DNA of 44,531 nt from Halalkalibacterium ligniniphilum (GTDB lineage: Bacteria > Bacillota > Bacilli > Bacillales > Bacillaceae_D). A program made the position numbers and the translations under genes. Below are positions 6,959-16,205 of the stretch, piece by piece (position 1 is the stretch's first letter; the number at the start of each line of letters is the position of its first letter). The DNA lies in assembly GCF_000334155.1 (NCBI RefSeq), contig NZ_ANNK01000162.1, positions 1 to 44,531 of the forward strand, read 5' to 3'. The notes under the pieces were generated by a model. The model searched no databases. It had not been told where the DNA came from and worked only from the letters and a program-made list of their open reading frames with translations.

Positions 6959-8701
6959 TTATTTCTTCACACGAATAGCAAAGCTCATCTCATGTTTTTT
7001 CATCTTTCTCATTAATGTTGTATGGGAAACACCAAGTGCTTTCGCTGCCCTTCGGATACTGCCTTGCTCTTCTAAATACGTAAGAATTAATTTTTTCTCC
7101 ATTGCCTCGAAAAGATTTCCAGAGGAAGCGTCTTCTTTTTCAATCGATAAGGATTTTTCTTTGTTTTGAGTTTCTTTCATTTTATGATTTTCCTCTAAAA
7201 TGTTTTTCGGTAAGTTCTCTAAATAAATTTCATCACTCCTTACCGTCAAAACTAACCTTTCGATTAAATTAGAAAGCTCTCGAATATTCCCCTTCCATGA
7301 GTAATGTTGTAATAAATCCAAAGCTGGTGTAGAAATATATTTTTTCTTATCATATTTTTGATTAAATTTATTTAAAAAATGAATCGTCAAAGGAATAATT
7401 TCTTCCTTGCGCTCTCGCAAAGGCGGCAGATGAATCGGAATCACATTTAAGCGATAGTATAAATCTTCACGAAACTCCCCCTTTACGACCATTTTTTCTA
7501 CATCACGATTGGTTGCAGTAATAATACGGACATCGACTTCCACTTCACGTATACCACCAACACGGGTTAGGATGCGGTCTTGTAAAAAGCGCAAGAGCTT
7601 TGCCTGCATATGAAAAGGGAGTTCCCCTATCTCATCTAAAAAAAGTGTGCCTTTATCGGCTAATTCAAATAATCCCGGTTTTCCACCTTTCTTTGCTCCA
7701 GTAAACGCTCCAGCTTCATGACCGAAAAGTTCTGATTCTAACAATTCCGGCGGGATCGCTCCACAATTGACCTTAATAAAAGCCTCCTTTGCCCTTTTGC
7801 TTTTGTAATGAATTTCTCTCGATATAATTTCTTTTCCCGCGCCTGATTCACCACTAATAAATACTGTTGAATCTGTATCTGCAATTTGTTCGACTAGATG
7901 CATAATTTCCTTCATTTGCGTGCTAACAATAACCGTTCCTGCATGGTTCGTTCCTTCGATTAACTCTTGAATTTTCCGCTGATATTTTTCAGATAATATT
8001 TGAGTTTTTTCTAATTCTTTTTTGGATTGAATCAGCTCTGTTATATCATGGATATTCGCTAATACACGAACTAAACGGTGATCTTCATCAAACATCGGTG
8101 TTGCTTTAACCAAAACATCAATGCCGTTCTGAAGCTTTTGGAAATCAGAGAGGAGGCGTTCCTCTTTCAATGCCCGTAAGGTAACCGATGATTTTTTAAA
8201 TATCCCCATCTTAATAATTTCTCGAATGTTTTTCCCTAAGTATTGCTCTTTCGAAATCCCACTTAATTTAACAAACGCTTCATTCGTTAACTCAATCATA
8301 CCGTGTTTATTGATAACAAGGATTCCATCGTTTGAATTTTCAATAATCGAGGATAATAATTGTTGTTGTTCTAAAAGCTTTTGGATGACTAAATTTGAGT
8401 AAATACAACCAATATACTTGCCTGAACGATCAGTTACCGGGAGCACAGGGTAATGAAGATAAGGGATTTCTTGGATCGTAGTATCACTGACAATCGCTTC
8501 AATGTCTGTGCGAACGACCTCCTGAAGATGGTTAGCAGGATGATCCGTACATTTTTTATCAAACATTCCAATAAACCTATCGTTATCTACAACTGGGAGA
8601 GAATACAATTTCGATCTTTCTAGTATTTGTATTGCCTCCGTCATTTTTTCTGTTATCTGCAATTTAGGAACATGAGCTTCTATAAAATCAGTGATTCTCA
8701 T
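6959..8701 (-). CDS. Sigma-54-dependent transcriptional activator (CBS-PAS-AAA+-Fis HTH)
   Basis: The 580-residue protein is an enhancer-binding protein that drives open-complex formation by sigma-54 RNA polymerase. Residues 1-110 look like a pair of CBS motifs, which often bind adenine nucleotides or SAM. A PAS domain follows (about 115-225) with a short coiled linker. The AAA+ core has Walker A GESGAGKE (284-291), the sigma-54 contact loop GAFTGA (331-336) and Walker B TLFLDEIGE. The C terminus carries a Fis-type HTH (IRRAAKALGVSHTTLMRKMKK). It reads in the same direction as the R2lox gene, whose sigma-54 promoter lies about 150 bp beyond its stop codon, so R2lox is its likely target. Other distant targets are possible. 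Confidence 0.93.
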   Translation of the reverse strand: MRITDFIEAHVPKLQITEKMTEAIQILERSKLYSLPVVDNDRFIGMFDKKCTDHPANHLQEVVRTDIEAIVSDTTIQEIPYLHYPVLPVTDRSGKYIGCIYSNLVIQKLLEQQQLLSSIIENSNDGILVINKHGMIELTNEAFVKLSGISKEQYLGKNIREIIKMGIFKKSSVTLRALKEERLLSDFQKLQNGIDVLVKATPMFDEDHRLVRVLANIHDITELIQSKKELEKTQILSEKYQRKIQELIEGTNHAGTVIVSTQMKEIMHLVEQIADTDSTVFISGESGAGKEIISREIHYKSKRAKEAFIKVNCGAIPPELLESELFGHEAGAFTGAKKGGKPGLFELADKGTLFLDEIGELPFHMQAKLLRFLQDRILTRVGGIREVEVDVRIITATNRDVEKMVVKGEFREDLYYRLNVIPIHLPPLRERKEEIIPLTIHFLNKFNQKYDKKKYISTPALDLLQHYSWKGNIRELSNLIERLVLTVRSDEIYLENLPKNILEENHKMKETQNKEKSLSIEKEDASSGNLFEAMEKKLILTYLEEQGSIRRAAKALGVSHTTLMRKMKKHEMSFAIRVKK

Positions 8702-8853
8702 GACACCTCTCCTTTAACTGATTACTTTTGCTGACAGCTTGGCCCGTTTCTAGCATTTCCCCTCTCATTTAAATCGCGTCAATGAATCGTGACAAAAAAT
8801 CCCGTATCACCTTTTTCGGCGTACAGGACTTCTAGTACATTCAGATCATTTTA

Positions 8854-9678
8854 TTAATGCTTAAGAGCAATTTGTTCATGCAGCATCGCGGTCGTCTCTG
8901 AAATTTGCGAAAAGGCAGAATGAAACTCATTCATGCTCTCTGCATGAGCTTCTGTATTTTTGGATACTTCTTGGATCCATTCATTCATATACTCAATATC
9001 CCTTTTCACTAGATCTAGCTGCTTTTGGATGTTAGCTGTCGCTTCCTTGCTACCTGTAGACATTTTTTGAATCTCTTTAGCCACAACGGAAAATCCTTTT
9101 CCAAGCTCACCCGCTCTTGCTGCTTCAATCGAAGCATTAATCCCTAAAATATTTGATTGTACGGACATCATATTGATCGAGTTGAGCACTTCTTGGACCT
9201 TTAAAATTTCTCCTCTTACCTTTTCTGATTCTTGAGAGAGTTTTTGTAGACGTTCATGTGTATTTTGTGTAACGACCTTCGCTTCTTCGGTCGTTGCCGT
9301 CATTTCTTCTACAACCGCTGTAAGGTTTTGTGCACCTTGACGAAAAGCGTCCATTTTTTGATTTGAAATAATTGCAGAAAACGCTCCAATAACTTTACCA
9401 TTCTCATAGATTGGTGTCCCAGTGGAAATATAGGCGACCCCATATTTTTCTGGACCCACTTCACCTCGGACTCTCTGCTCTTGTATTAACGCTTCGTAGA
9501 TAATCGTCCCTTTCAGCTCACTTATTTTTGTACCGACTTTCACTTTTAAATTGATAATTTCTCCAGGTAGAAAAGCAAGGACTTCTTCCGTGTCGATCAC
9601 ACAAAGACAAGCATCTTCAGGATAGGTTTCTTTAATAATTGGGAGCCAATCAATTAATGTTTGTAATTTTGTAGACAC
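8854..9678 (-). CDS. Soluble methyl-accepting chemotaxis-like protein (YfmS type)
   Basis: The 274-residue protein has no membrane segment. Residues 1-110 form a small sensory domain with the pattern AYISTGTPIYENGKVIGAF, of a PAS/Cache-like fold. The rest is a short chemoreceptor signalling hairpin with the conserved tip SNILGINASIEAARAGELGK and GFSVVAKEI. It resembles B. subtilis YfmS, a cytoplasmic receptor of similar length. It should dock to CheA/CheW; the ligand is unknown. It lies about 150 bp upstream of the sigma-54 activator on the same strand, so co-regulation is possible but not shown. AAAGGGG precedes the start. Confidence 0.85.
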   Translation of the reverse strand: MSTKLQTLIDWLPIIKETYPEDACLCVIDTEEVLAFLPGEIINLKVKVGTKISELKGTIIYEALIQEQRVRGEVGPEKYGVAYISTGTPIYENGKVIGAFSAIISNQKMDAFRQGAQNLTAVVEEMTATTEEAKVVTQNTHERLQKLSQESEKVRGEILKVQEVLNSINMMSVQSNILGINASIEAARAGELGKGFSVVAKEIQKMSTGSKEATANIQKQLDLVKRDIEYMNEWIQEVSKNTEAHAESMNEFHSAFSQISETTAMLHEQIALKH

Positions 9679-10073
9679 GCTATATAACCCCTTTCATTAA
9701 AAACGACCTTATTTTATATAAATGATAAAAAACTACCAGTCTTAATTACAGCTTTTCCTTAGTTATGTACAAGCTTACCACGCGCCAAAGTTCATTTTAA
9801 AAGCGCTGTCATATTATTGTGCTGATTTATGACTACTGTAGGTCCAAAATAAAACGCACTCCCTTTCCCAATACTTCTAATTTTGACCCGTCTTATTTAA
9901 ATTTTTATTTTCTTCATTTAAATATACGATACCTTGTCATCATCTGTGTTTAAATATTTATTTGAATCTTTCTATTATTTTTAAATGGTTGTGGTGAGTG
10001 ATATTTTTACAGTTCCCTTTTTTATTCATGCACATTTATAGGGGTACTTAGCATTATATTTAAGCTCTCACAC
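9679..10073. other. Intergenic region, candidate cre site
   Basis: No gene was found in this AT-rich stretch. At 9797-9811 TTAAAAGCGCTGTCA fits 13 of 15 positions of the CcpA catabolite element consensus. It lies about 120 bp upstream of the chemoreceptor-like gene. Nothing else is recognisable. Confidence 0.3.
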
Positions 10074-10102
10074 AAAAAACCACCCAAAATAATAGGTGGT
10101 TT
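10074..10102 (-). terminator. Terminator of the ectoine catabolic operon
   Basis: An 8-bp stem (AAACCACC at 10077-10084 with GGTGGTTT at 10095-10102) is followed by a T-run in the minus direction. It starts 8 bp after the aldehyde dehydrogenase stop codon. Confidence 0.85.
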
Positions 10103-10109
10103 AGCATTG

Positions 10110-11555
10110 TTACATTTTGTTCAACTTAAAGCACACGACTTTCGGATCGGTCATTTCGTGTATGGCAAACTGAATCCCTTCTCTTCCAAGTCCTGATGCT
10201 TTAACACCTCCAAATGGCATACCGTCAATCCGGTAGTCACTGCTATCATTAATCATCACTCCACCTACGTCAAGCTCTTGACTTGCTTGAAATGCATGCT
10301 GGAGGTTATTTGTGAAAATACCTGCTTGAAGTCCAAAGTTCTTTTCGTTTGCTTTTTCAATTGCTTCATCCAGAGAAGAAACGGGATAAAGAAGGACAAC
10401 TGGACCAAATATCTCCTCATTTGCAATCGTACAATCGTCAGGAACATCTGTTAAAACGGTCGGCTCATAATAAGCGCCGTCACGTTTCCCTCCGCACCGT
10501 AACTTAGCGCCTGCAGAAAGGGCTTCTTTGACCCAAGTCTCGATCCTTATAGCTTCTTTTTCAGAAATAAGCGGCCCCATATCAGTGTCTTCAGCTAGCT
10601 TGTCACCTACGCGATAATTCATGGTCTTCGTTACAAATCGATTGGAAAATTCCTCATAGATCTCTTTCTCAATGTAAATACGTTGCACTCCTAAACAATT
10701 TTGACCCGCTGCCCAAAATGCTCCAGAAACATTTGCTTCCACTGCTTCATTTACATTTGCATCCTTCAACACAATCACCGGTGAATTGGCCCCTAATTCC
10801 ATGCTTAATTTTTTCAAGCCAGCTTTTCTGGAAATGCTTAAGCCTGCTTCTAATCCACCTGTAAATGAAATCATACGTACACTTGGATGCGTGACGAGCG
10901 TATCTCCAATTGCTGATCCATGTCCGGTCACAACCGATAAAATCGATGGTGGTAGCCCAGCTGCGTCGAATGCTTCAGCAAGCTTCAATGCACTTAACGG
11001 TGTAACAGTAGCTGGCTTAACAATGATTGCATTCCCTGAAGCAATCGCAGGACCAACTTTATGAGCAACAAGGTTTAATGGGTCATTAAAGGGGGTTATT
11101 GCACCAATGACACCTATCGGAAAACGATAATAGTAGCCCTGACGATTTTCACTTCCAGGAGATTGATCAAAGGAAATCGTTTCTCCTGTTATTCTTCTTG
11201 CTTCTTCGGCACTAATACGAAGAGTCTGTACACATCTACCTGCCTCTTTTCGCGCTTCCCGTATCGTTTTGCTGCCTTCTTTTGCAATAATGGTGGCATA
11301 ATCTTCAAGACGAGCTTCAATATAATCAGCCGCTTTATTTAAAATCGCGATCCGTTCATGAACAGGCATTTTCGAAGCTATTTTAAACCCAGCCTTTGCC
11401 TGGTCAATGGCATATAGCATATCTTCTTCGGTTGCAGAAGGCACAGTCGTAATAAGCGAATGATCTTGAGGATTCCGCACGTCAATCACTTCATGACGCT
11501 TTACCCATTGCCCTGCTAAAAACATACTCATTCCTACCGTTTCCATATTAATCAT
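10110..11555 (-). CDS. NAD(P)-dependent aldehyde dehydrogenase (probable aspartate-semialdehyde oxidation, DoeC role)
   Basis: This is a 481-residue member of the aldehyde dehydrogenase superfamily. Asn157 (TPFNDPLN), Glu253 (SMELGAN) and the nucleophile Cys287 (AAGQNCLG) are all present. It is the last gene of the ectoine operon. In Halomonas, DoeC oxidises aspartate semialdehyde to aspartate, and this enzyme fits that slot. The sequence also resembles succinate-semialdehyde and lactaldehyde-type enzymes, so the substrate comes from context. GGTGG lies nine bases before the chosen ATG. Confidence 0.85.
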   Translation of the reverse strand: MINMETVGMSMFLAGQWVKRHEVIDVRNPQDHSLITTVPSATEEDMLYAIDQAKAGFKIASKMPVHERIAILNKAADYIEARLEDYATIIAKEGSKTIREARKEAGRCVQTLRISAEEARRITGETISFDQSPGSENRQGYYYRFPIGVIGAITPFNDPLNLVAHKVGPAIASGNAIIVKPATVTPLSALKLAEAFDAAGLPPSILSVVTGHGSAIGDTLVTHPSVRMISFTGGLEAGLSISRKAGLKKLSMELGANSPVIVLKDANVNEAVEANVSGAFWAAGQNCLGVQRIYIEKEIYEEFSNRFVTKTMNYRVGDKLAEDTDMGPLISEKEAIRIETWVKEALSAGAKLRCGGKRDGAYYEPTVLTDVPDDCTIANEEIFGPVVLLYPVSSLDEAIEKANEKNFGLQAGIFTNNLQHAFQASQELDVGGVMINDSSDYRIDGMPFGGVKASGLGREGIQFAIHEMTDPKVVCFKLNKM

Positions 11556-11611
11556 GCTTCATGACCACCTTTCGATTAGATTCTTTCAACTCCTTCGATA
11601 ATTTCTTTTAT

Positions 11612-12694
11612 TTAATTATTTGAAAGCCTGATTGACCCTTTTTTCTCTGACACTGCTAGGTAACCGCGTTCAATGTTAATCAAATCAATTAATAAGGAAT
11701 AGCCCGTTTCGATTTTTCCTGCACCAGGTCCGCAAAGGGTTATTGGACCGGCTAAATCACATTCATATGTGACTGCATTTATGGCCCCTTCGATGGAGGC
11801 AAGGGGATCTGATTGCTTAAGCTTTTCTAGCTTGACCGTTGCCACAACATTGCCTTTGACTTTTTTCGCTCTGGCAATGAGCTTCCAGCGGTAACCTTCC
11901 TTCTTCGCTTCCTCCATTTCTACACGAGTCAAACCGGTAATACCGTTACATAAAACATCCTCTACTTTTATCTTTGCACTCATTAAAAGATTAGCCAAAA
12001 TCACGATTTTATAGCGTGCGTCATACCCTTCAACATCACTTGTAGGGTCCGCTTCTGCATAGCCTCGTTGTTGTGCTTCCTGCAAAGCTTCCTCGTAAGA
12101 AGAGCCCTGCTCCATTTTTGAAAGAATAAAATTTGTCGTTCCATTTAAAATTCCGCTGATCTCAAAGATTTCATTTCCTGCAAGAGTTGCAAGAGGCATT
12201 CTCAGAGCTGGTGTTCCACTCATCACCGTCCCTTCAAATCCCCAGCTCACTCCGTTTTTCGCTGCTAATGTTGATAGCTCTTCGTAAGCTAATGCTACCG
12301 GCCCTTTATTGCTCATGACCACATTTTTACCTGCTTGAAAGGCAGTCTTGCAATGATCAATCGCCGGCTGTCCGGTTTTCACATCGGTAAAGGTCACTTC
12401 CACAATCGTCTGAGCATTGGTTTCAGTGATCGTTTGAAAACTATCTAAGCCTCGAATCAATCCAGGTGTATCAGGGTAGGCATCCAGCTTCCCTGTTTCG
12501 TTTACAATTTCCAGTGCTTTTTCGATATTTAACCCTTCTGGATGATACAATGAACCTTTCATCATATCGGAGATGGCGACAATTTCCCCTTTAAAATGAA
12601 CCTGTTCCATAAGTTCATGTTCTTTTTTAACTAAAATTTCTGCAAGCCCTTGCCCAACAGTTCCAAACCCTAATAATGCAAGCTTATGGCTCAA
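11612..12694 (-). CDS. Homoserine dehydrogenase-like protein lacking the ACT domain
   Basis: At 360 residues the protein has the Rossmann motif GFGTVGQG, the VVMSNKGPVA segment, NGTTNFIL, and the DVEGYDARYKIVILAN catalytic region of homoserine dehydrogenase. It lacks the roughly 75-residue ACT regulatory tail of biosynthetic Bacillus Hom. Missing feedback control and placement in a catabolic operon suggest it interconverts aspartate semialdehyde and homoserine during ectoine breakdown. Its start overlaps the end of the M20 gene by 11 bp, indicating coupling. It may also act on a different semialdehyde. Confidence 0.85.
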   Translation of the reverse strand: MSHKLALLGFGTVGQGLAEILVKKEHELMEQVHFKGEIVAISDMMKGSLYHPEGLNIEKALEIVNETGKLDAYPDTPGLIRGLDSFQTITETNAQTIVEVTFTDVKTGQPAIDHCKTAFQAGKNVVMSNKGPVALAYEELSTLAAKNGVSWGFEGTVMSGTPALRMPLATLAGNEIFEISGILNGTTNFILSKMEQGSSYEEALQEAQQRGYAEADPTSDVEGYDARYKIVILANLLMSAKIKVEDVLCNGITGLTRVEMEEAKKEGYRWKLIARAKKVKGNVVATVKLEKLKQSDPLASIEGAINAVTYECDLAGPITLCGPGAGKIETGYSLLIDLINIERGYLAVSEKKGSIRLSNN

Positions 12695-13934
12695 GGATTC
12701 TTTCCCTCCAATTCATCGTTGTGTCTCGTAAAAGCTTAACTTCACCTTGTACATAACGGCGAACGGTTTCTGTAAGAATCGCTACACCGATCGGAAGGCA
12801 ACGTTCATCAAGATTAAACGTTGGTGTATGAAGATCTCGCTTGATACCGTCCGACAGCGCACAACCAAGAAAAAACATCGCACTTGGGACGATCTGACTC
12901 ATATAGCCAAAATCCTCTCCACCCAAACCAAATGGTTCATGGACAATTTCGAAGGACGGATACAGATCTTTAACTGTATGAAGAATCCAACCGTTCACGA
13001 TTGGGTCGTTTTTTAACGAGGGCTCTCCTTTCGTGATCGTCAGCTCATAGCTGCCGCCAAGATTATCGACAATCGAAATCGCTCGTTCAAGCTCTGCTGC
13101 AATATGTTCACGGTTTTGGTTCGAATAGCTGCGCATCGTCCCTTTAATTACGACTTCAGTTGGGATAATGTTGCTCGCCGTACCTGCATGAACTTGTCCG
13201 ATGCTGATCACAGTCGGCTCTAACGGAGAAACCTTTCTTGCCACAATGCCGTGTATGGCTTGGAGGACAAGCCCAAGCATCCAAATCGGGTCGGTTCCCA
13301 ATTGTGGATAAGCGCCATGTCCTCCCGTTCCTGTAATTTTCGCTTGAAACACATCGACATTTGCCATGCTATAACCGTTATTGACTTGTATGCCACCTAC
13401 TGGCAGCCATGGACACATGTGCAACGCTAAAACCGCATCGACTCCTTCAAGCACCCCATCCAAAATCATATAAGGTGCACCTGAAAGTCCTTTTTCATCC
13501 GTGCTTTCTTCTGCAGGCTGAAAAATAAATTTCACCGTTCCTTTTGTCATCACTTGTTGTTTCATTAAATCTGCAACTAAGGTTGCTACACCCAATCCAA
13601 TGGTAGGATGGGCATCATGACCACAAGCATGCATAACCCCTTCGTTTTTTGAACAATAGTCCACTTCATTTTCCTCAGTGATTGGCAGTGCATCAATATC
13701 GGCTCTAATGGCAATCGTTGGTCCTTCCCCTGCGGACAAGGTACCGACAACTCCTGTTTTCCCTATACCTACCTCCACCTGCATTCCTTCTATTTCACTT
13801 AGCTTGCTTGCGAGGAATTCGGCTGTTTTGATCTCTTGAAAGCTTAGTTCTGGATTTGCATGCAAATGTCGGCGCCATTCAATTAATTGTTGTGACAATG
13901 CTTCTGCTTTTTGTTTGATAAAGTGTTCTTCCAT
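12684..13934 (-). CDS. M20-family amidohydrolase/deacylase (candidate N-acetyl-diaminobutyrate deacetylase)
   Basis: The 416-residue protein is an M20D-type amidohydrolase. HACGHDAH (about 103-110), EES near 142 and the late GGEDFGYM motif supply the metal ligands. Relatives deacylate N-acyl amino acids. In Halomonas, ectoine-derived N-acetyl-diaminobutyrate is deacetylated by DoeB/EutE, which is a different, succinylglutamate desuccinylase-like family not present here. The M20 enzyme is therefore the obvious replacement. It lies between the PLP lyase and homoserine dehydrogenase genes within 50 bp. The specificity is inferred from context. Confidence 0.88.
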   Translation of the reverse strand: MEEHFIKQKAEALSQQLIEWRRHLHANPELSFQEIKTAEFLASKLSEIEGMQVEVGIGKTGVVGTLSAGEGPTIAIRADIDALPITEENEVDYCSKNEGVMHACGHDAHPTIGLGVATLVADLMKQQVMTKGTVKFIFQPAEESTDEKGLSGAPYMILDGVLEGVDAVLALHMCPWLPVGGIQVNNGYSMANVDVFQAKITGTGGHGAYPQLGTDPIWMLGLVLQAIHGIVARKVSPLEPTVISIGQVHAGTASNIIPTEVVIKGTMRSYSNQNREHIAAELERAISIVDNLGGSYELTITKGEPSLKNDPIVNGWILHTVKDLYPSFEIVHEPFGLGGEDFGYMSQIVPSAMFFLGCALSDGIKRDLHTPTFNLDERCLPIGVAILTETVRRYVQGEVKLLRDTTMNWRERILEP

Positions 13935-13981
13935 TTCTTGTGTTCACCTACCACAACAATGTTGTCGATTTCAAGCACTTA

Positions 13982-15190
13982 TTATGAACGTACCGCTGTA
14001 CGCAAGCTTGCGAATGCTTGCTTGAAGTCTGAAATGATGTCTTCTCCGTCCTCGATGCCACAAGACACGCGGATTAATCCTTCAGGAATGCCCATGGCAG
14101 CCCGTTCTTCTGGTGTACATTCCACATGGCTTGTCGTTCTTGCCGGTCCAACCGTTGTTTCAACCGCACCTAAATTGGCTGCTCTGTGCGCAAATTGTAG
14201 CTTTGGTAATAACTCACGTACCGTATCAACTCCGCCTTTTACAGCAAAGCTAAGCATACCGCCAAATCCACGCATTTGTTTTTTCGCAATGTCATGATTT
14301 GGGTGGGTCTCTAAGCCTGGATAAAAGACAGCTTCCACCATTTCTTCTGTTTGAAGGTAGTTTGCCAGCTTCATTGCATTGCTTGCTTGACGCTCAATCC
14401 GTAAATGGAGGGTTTTCATGCCTCTTAAAATGAGATACGCAGCCCAAGGATCCATCGTTGCCCCATTGATTTCACGGTAGTGGTAAATTTTCTCGATCAG
14501 CTCAGGATCTTTTCCGCATACGACGCCACCTAATGCATCTGCGTGTCCGCCTAAAAACTTCGTCGCACTATGAATAACTAAATCAACACCTAGCTGTAGA
14601 GGGTTTTGGTTAATTGGCGTGGCGAATGTATTATCGACAATTACAAGCGCCCCAAGATCCTTTCCCACTTTTGCCATTTTTTCAATATCCGTTATTTTTA
14701 CAGTTGGGTTTGTTGGTGTTTCTAAATATAAAATTTTGCAACCTTTTTGAACCGCTTCTGCAATTGCTTCATGGCTCCCTGTTTCACATAACTCCACTTC
14801 TACACCCATACGTGGAAGAAACTCTGTAAAAATTTTATTTGTTCCACCGTACGTATCTTTAATAGATACAATGCGATCGCCAGGTACTAGGAAGGTATAG
14901 AGCGTGTTGCTAATAGCCGCCATCCCTGTGGAAAAGCTTGTTACAGCCTCAGCACCTTCAAGGATTTTTAGCTTATCTTCAAATGCTTGCACCGTTGGAT
15001 TTGTGTTTCGACCATAAATATGGCCTTTCTTTTTCCCAATCGCAACATCATACCACTCATCCATGTCATCATAGCCAAAAGCCACACTTGGAATGACAGG
15101 AACCTGTGTTGCTCCATGGACTAAATAATCCTTCTCTCCTGCCCAAACGGACTTTGTATCGATTTTTGCCTGCTCAAAATTTTTTGTCAT
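13982..15190 (-). CDS. PLP-dependent gamma-lyase/synthase of the cystathionine (Cys/Met metabolism) family
   Basis: The 402-residue fold-type I enzyme has YGRNTNPT (59-66), the cofactor-contacting VDNTFATP and the PLP lysine K211 in SATKFLGGHADALGG. Family members catalyse gamma- or beta-elimination and replacement (MetB, MetC, methionine gamma-lyase). It sits inside the ectoine operon, where Halomonas has an aminotransferase. Possible roles are gamma-elimination on homoserine or diaminobutyrate, giving 2-oxobutyrate and ammonia, or an unrelated methionine salvage step. Neither can be decided from sequence alone. Neighbour gaps are 48 and 47 bp. Confidence 0.88.
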   Translation of the reverse strand: MTKNFEQAKIDTKSVWAGEKDYLVHGATQVPVIPSVAFGYDDMDEWYDVAIGKKKGHIYGRNTNPTVQAFEDKLKILEGAEAVTSFSTGMAAISNTLYTFLVPGDRIVSIKDTYGGTNKIFTEFLPRMGVEVELCETGSHEAIAEAVQKGCKILYLETPTNPTVKITDIEKMAKVGKDLGALVIVDNTFATPINQNPLQLGVDLVIHSATKFLGGHADALGGVVCGKDPELIEKIYHYREINGATMDPWAAYLILRGMKTLHLRIERQASNAMKLANYLQTEEMVEAVFYPGLETHPNHDIAKKQMRGFGGMLSFAVKGGVDTVRELLPKLQFAHRAANLGAVETTVGPARTTSHVECTPEERAAMGIPEGLIRVSCGIEDGEDIISDFKQAFASLRTAVRS

Positions 15191-15238
15191 GTTCGATTCC
15201 CCCTACCTTAATCTCCCAAAATTTTTCACTTAATGATC

Positions 15239-16204
15239 TTAAACCGTTGTACCAAGTCCTGCCTCCGTAAGCTTTTGATAGGCGTATAACGCAATCATCG
15301 TATCTTGGACACCAGTTCCTGTTAAGTCACAAACTGTTATTTCCTCATCATTCGCTCGACCGTTTTGTTTTTGTACAACAAGCTCCCCAAGTTCCACAAC
15401 CGATTCCTTTGAAAGACTTTTAGCATGATGGAGTTCCCCTAAGCGAAAAGCTTGCTCTTTCACATCGCAAACGACAAGGCTTGCTTTTTTTAGCACTTCG
15501 AGATCTAGCTCTCTTTTATGTTCAGCATCTGATCCCATTGCCGTTACATGAGTCCCTTTTTTTAACCATTCACCTTTTAAAACCGGCTCTCTTGAAGGAG
15601 TTGCAGTAATTATCACATCAGCCAGCGCAACCGATTCCTTTAATGACTCGACTGGAAATGGTTCGATCCCTAACGTTTTGTTTATCTTCTCTGCTAACCT
15701 TTTTGAATTTTCAATCTTTCTTGAGTAAATATGAACCTGTTCAATGGAGCGGACCTTACTCAAGGCCGTGAGCTGGTGCTCAGCCTGAGTCCCTGCGCCA
15801 ATCACGACAACATTTTTCACCGTTTCTTTTGCTAAATACTTTGCCGCAATCGCTCCTGCAGCAGCCGTTCTCACATCGGTTAAATAGCCATTGTCTAGAA
15901 AAATCGCTTGAGGGACTCCTGTTTTGGCGCTAATTAACAGCATCATTCCGCTCCCCGATGGAAGACCAAGACTCGCATTGTTAAAAAAACCAGATGACAC
16001 TTTAATGCAAAACATGTTGTAGCCTTTTACATAAGCCGTTTTGACATCCACTTCGCCATGATGCTCTTCAACATCTACACGTAAAATGGGAGGCGTCACA
16101 GTGTTCCCTTTTCCAAATTCGTAAAAGCCCTTTTCCACCGCTTCAATTGATTCAAGATTCACTTCAACAAACTGTTTGATCTCATTTTCCGTGAATATTT
16201 TCAT
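15239..16204 (-). CDS. eutC: EutC-like ornithine cyclodeaminase/mu-crystallin family protein
   Basis: This protein of about 321 residues has the Rossmann motif VIGAGTQAEHQL and the conserved GYLTDVRTAAAGAIAAKYLA segment of the ornithine cyclodeaminase/mu-crystallin family. In proteobacterial clusters EutC works with EutA and EutB to convert 5-hydroxyectoine to ectoine. Here it directly follows doeA/eutD; the ATG at 16204 is one base past that stop codon, with TAGGTG as its ribosome site. An upstream GTG would add three residues. Alanine dehydrogenase or an imine reductase would be alternative roles. Confidence 0.82.
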   Translation of the reverse strand: MKIFTENEIKQFVEVNLESIEAVEKGFYEFGKGNTVTPPILRVDVEEHHGEVDVKTAYVKGYNMFCIKVSSGFFNNASLGLPSGSGMMLLISAKTGVPQAIFLDNGYLTDVRTAAAGAIAAKYLAKETVKNVVVIGAGTQAEHQLTALSKVRSIEQVHIYSRKIENSKRLAEKINKTLGIEPFPVESLKESVALADVIITATPSREPVLKGEWLKKGTHVTAMGSDAEHKRELDLEVLKKASLVVCDVKEQAFRLGELHHAKSLSKESVVELGELVVQKQNGRANDEEITVCDLTGTGVQDTMIALYAYQKLTEAGLGTTV

Positions 16205-16205
16205 C

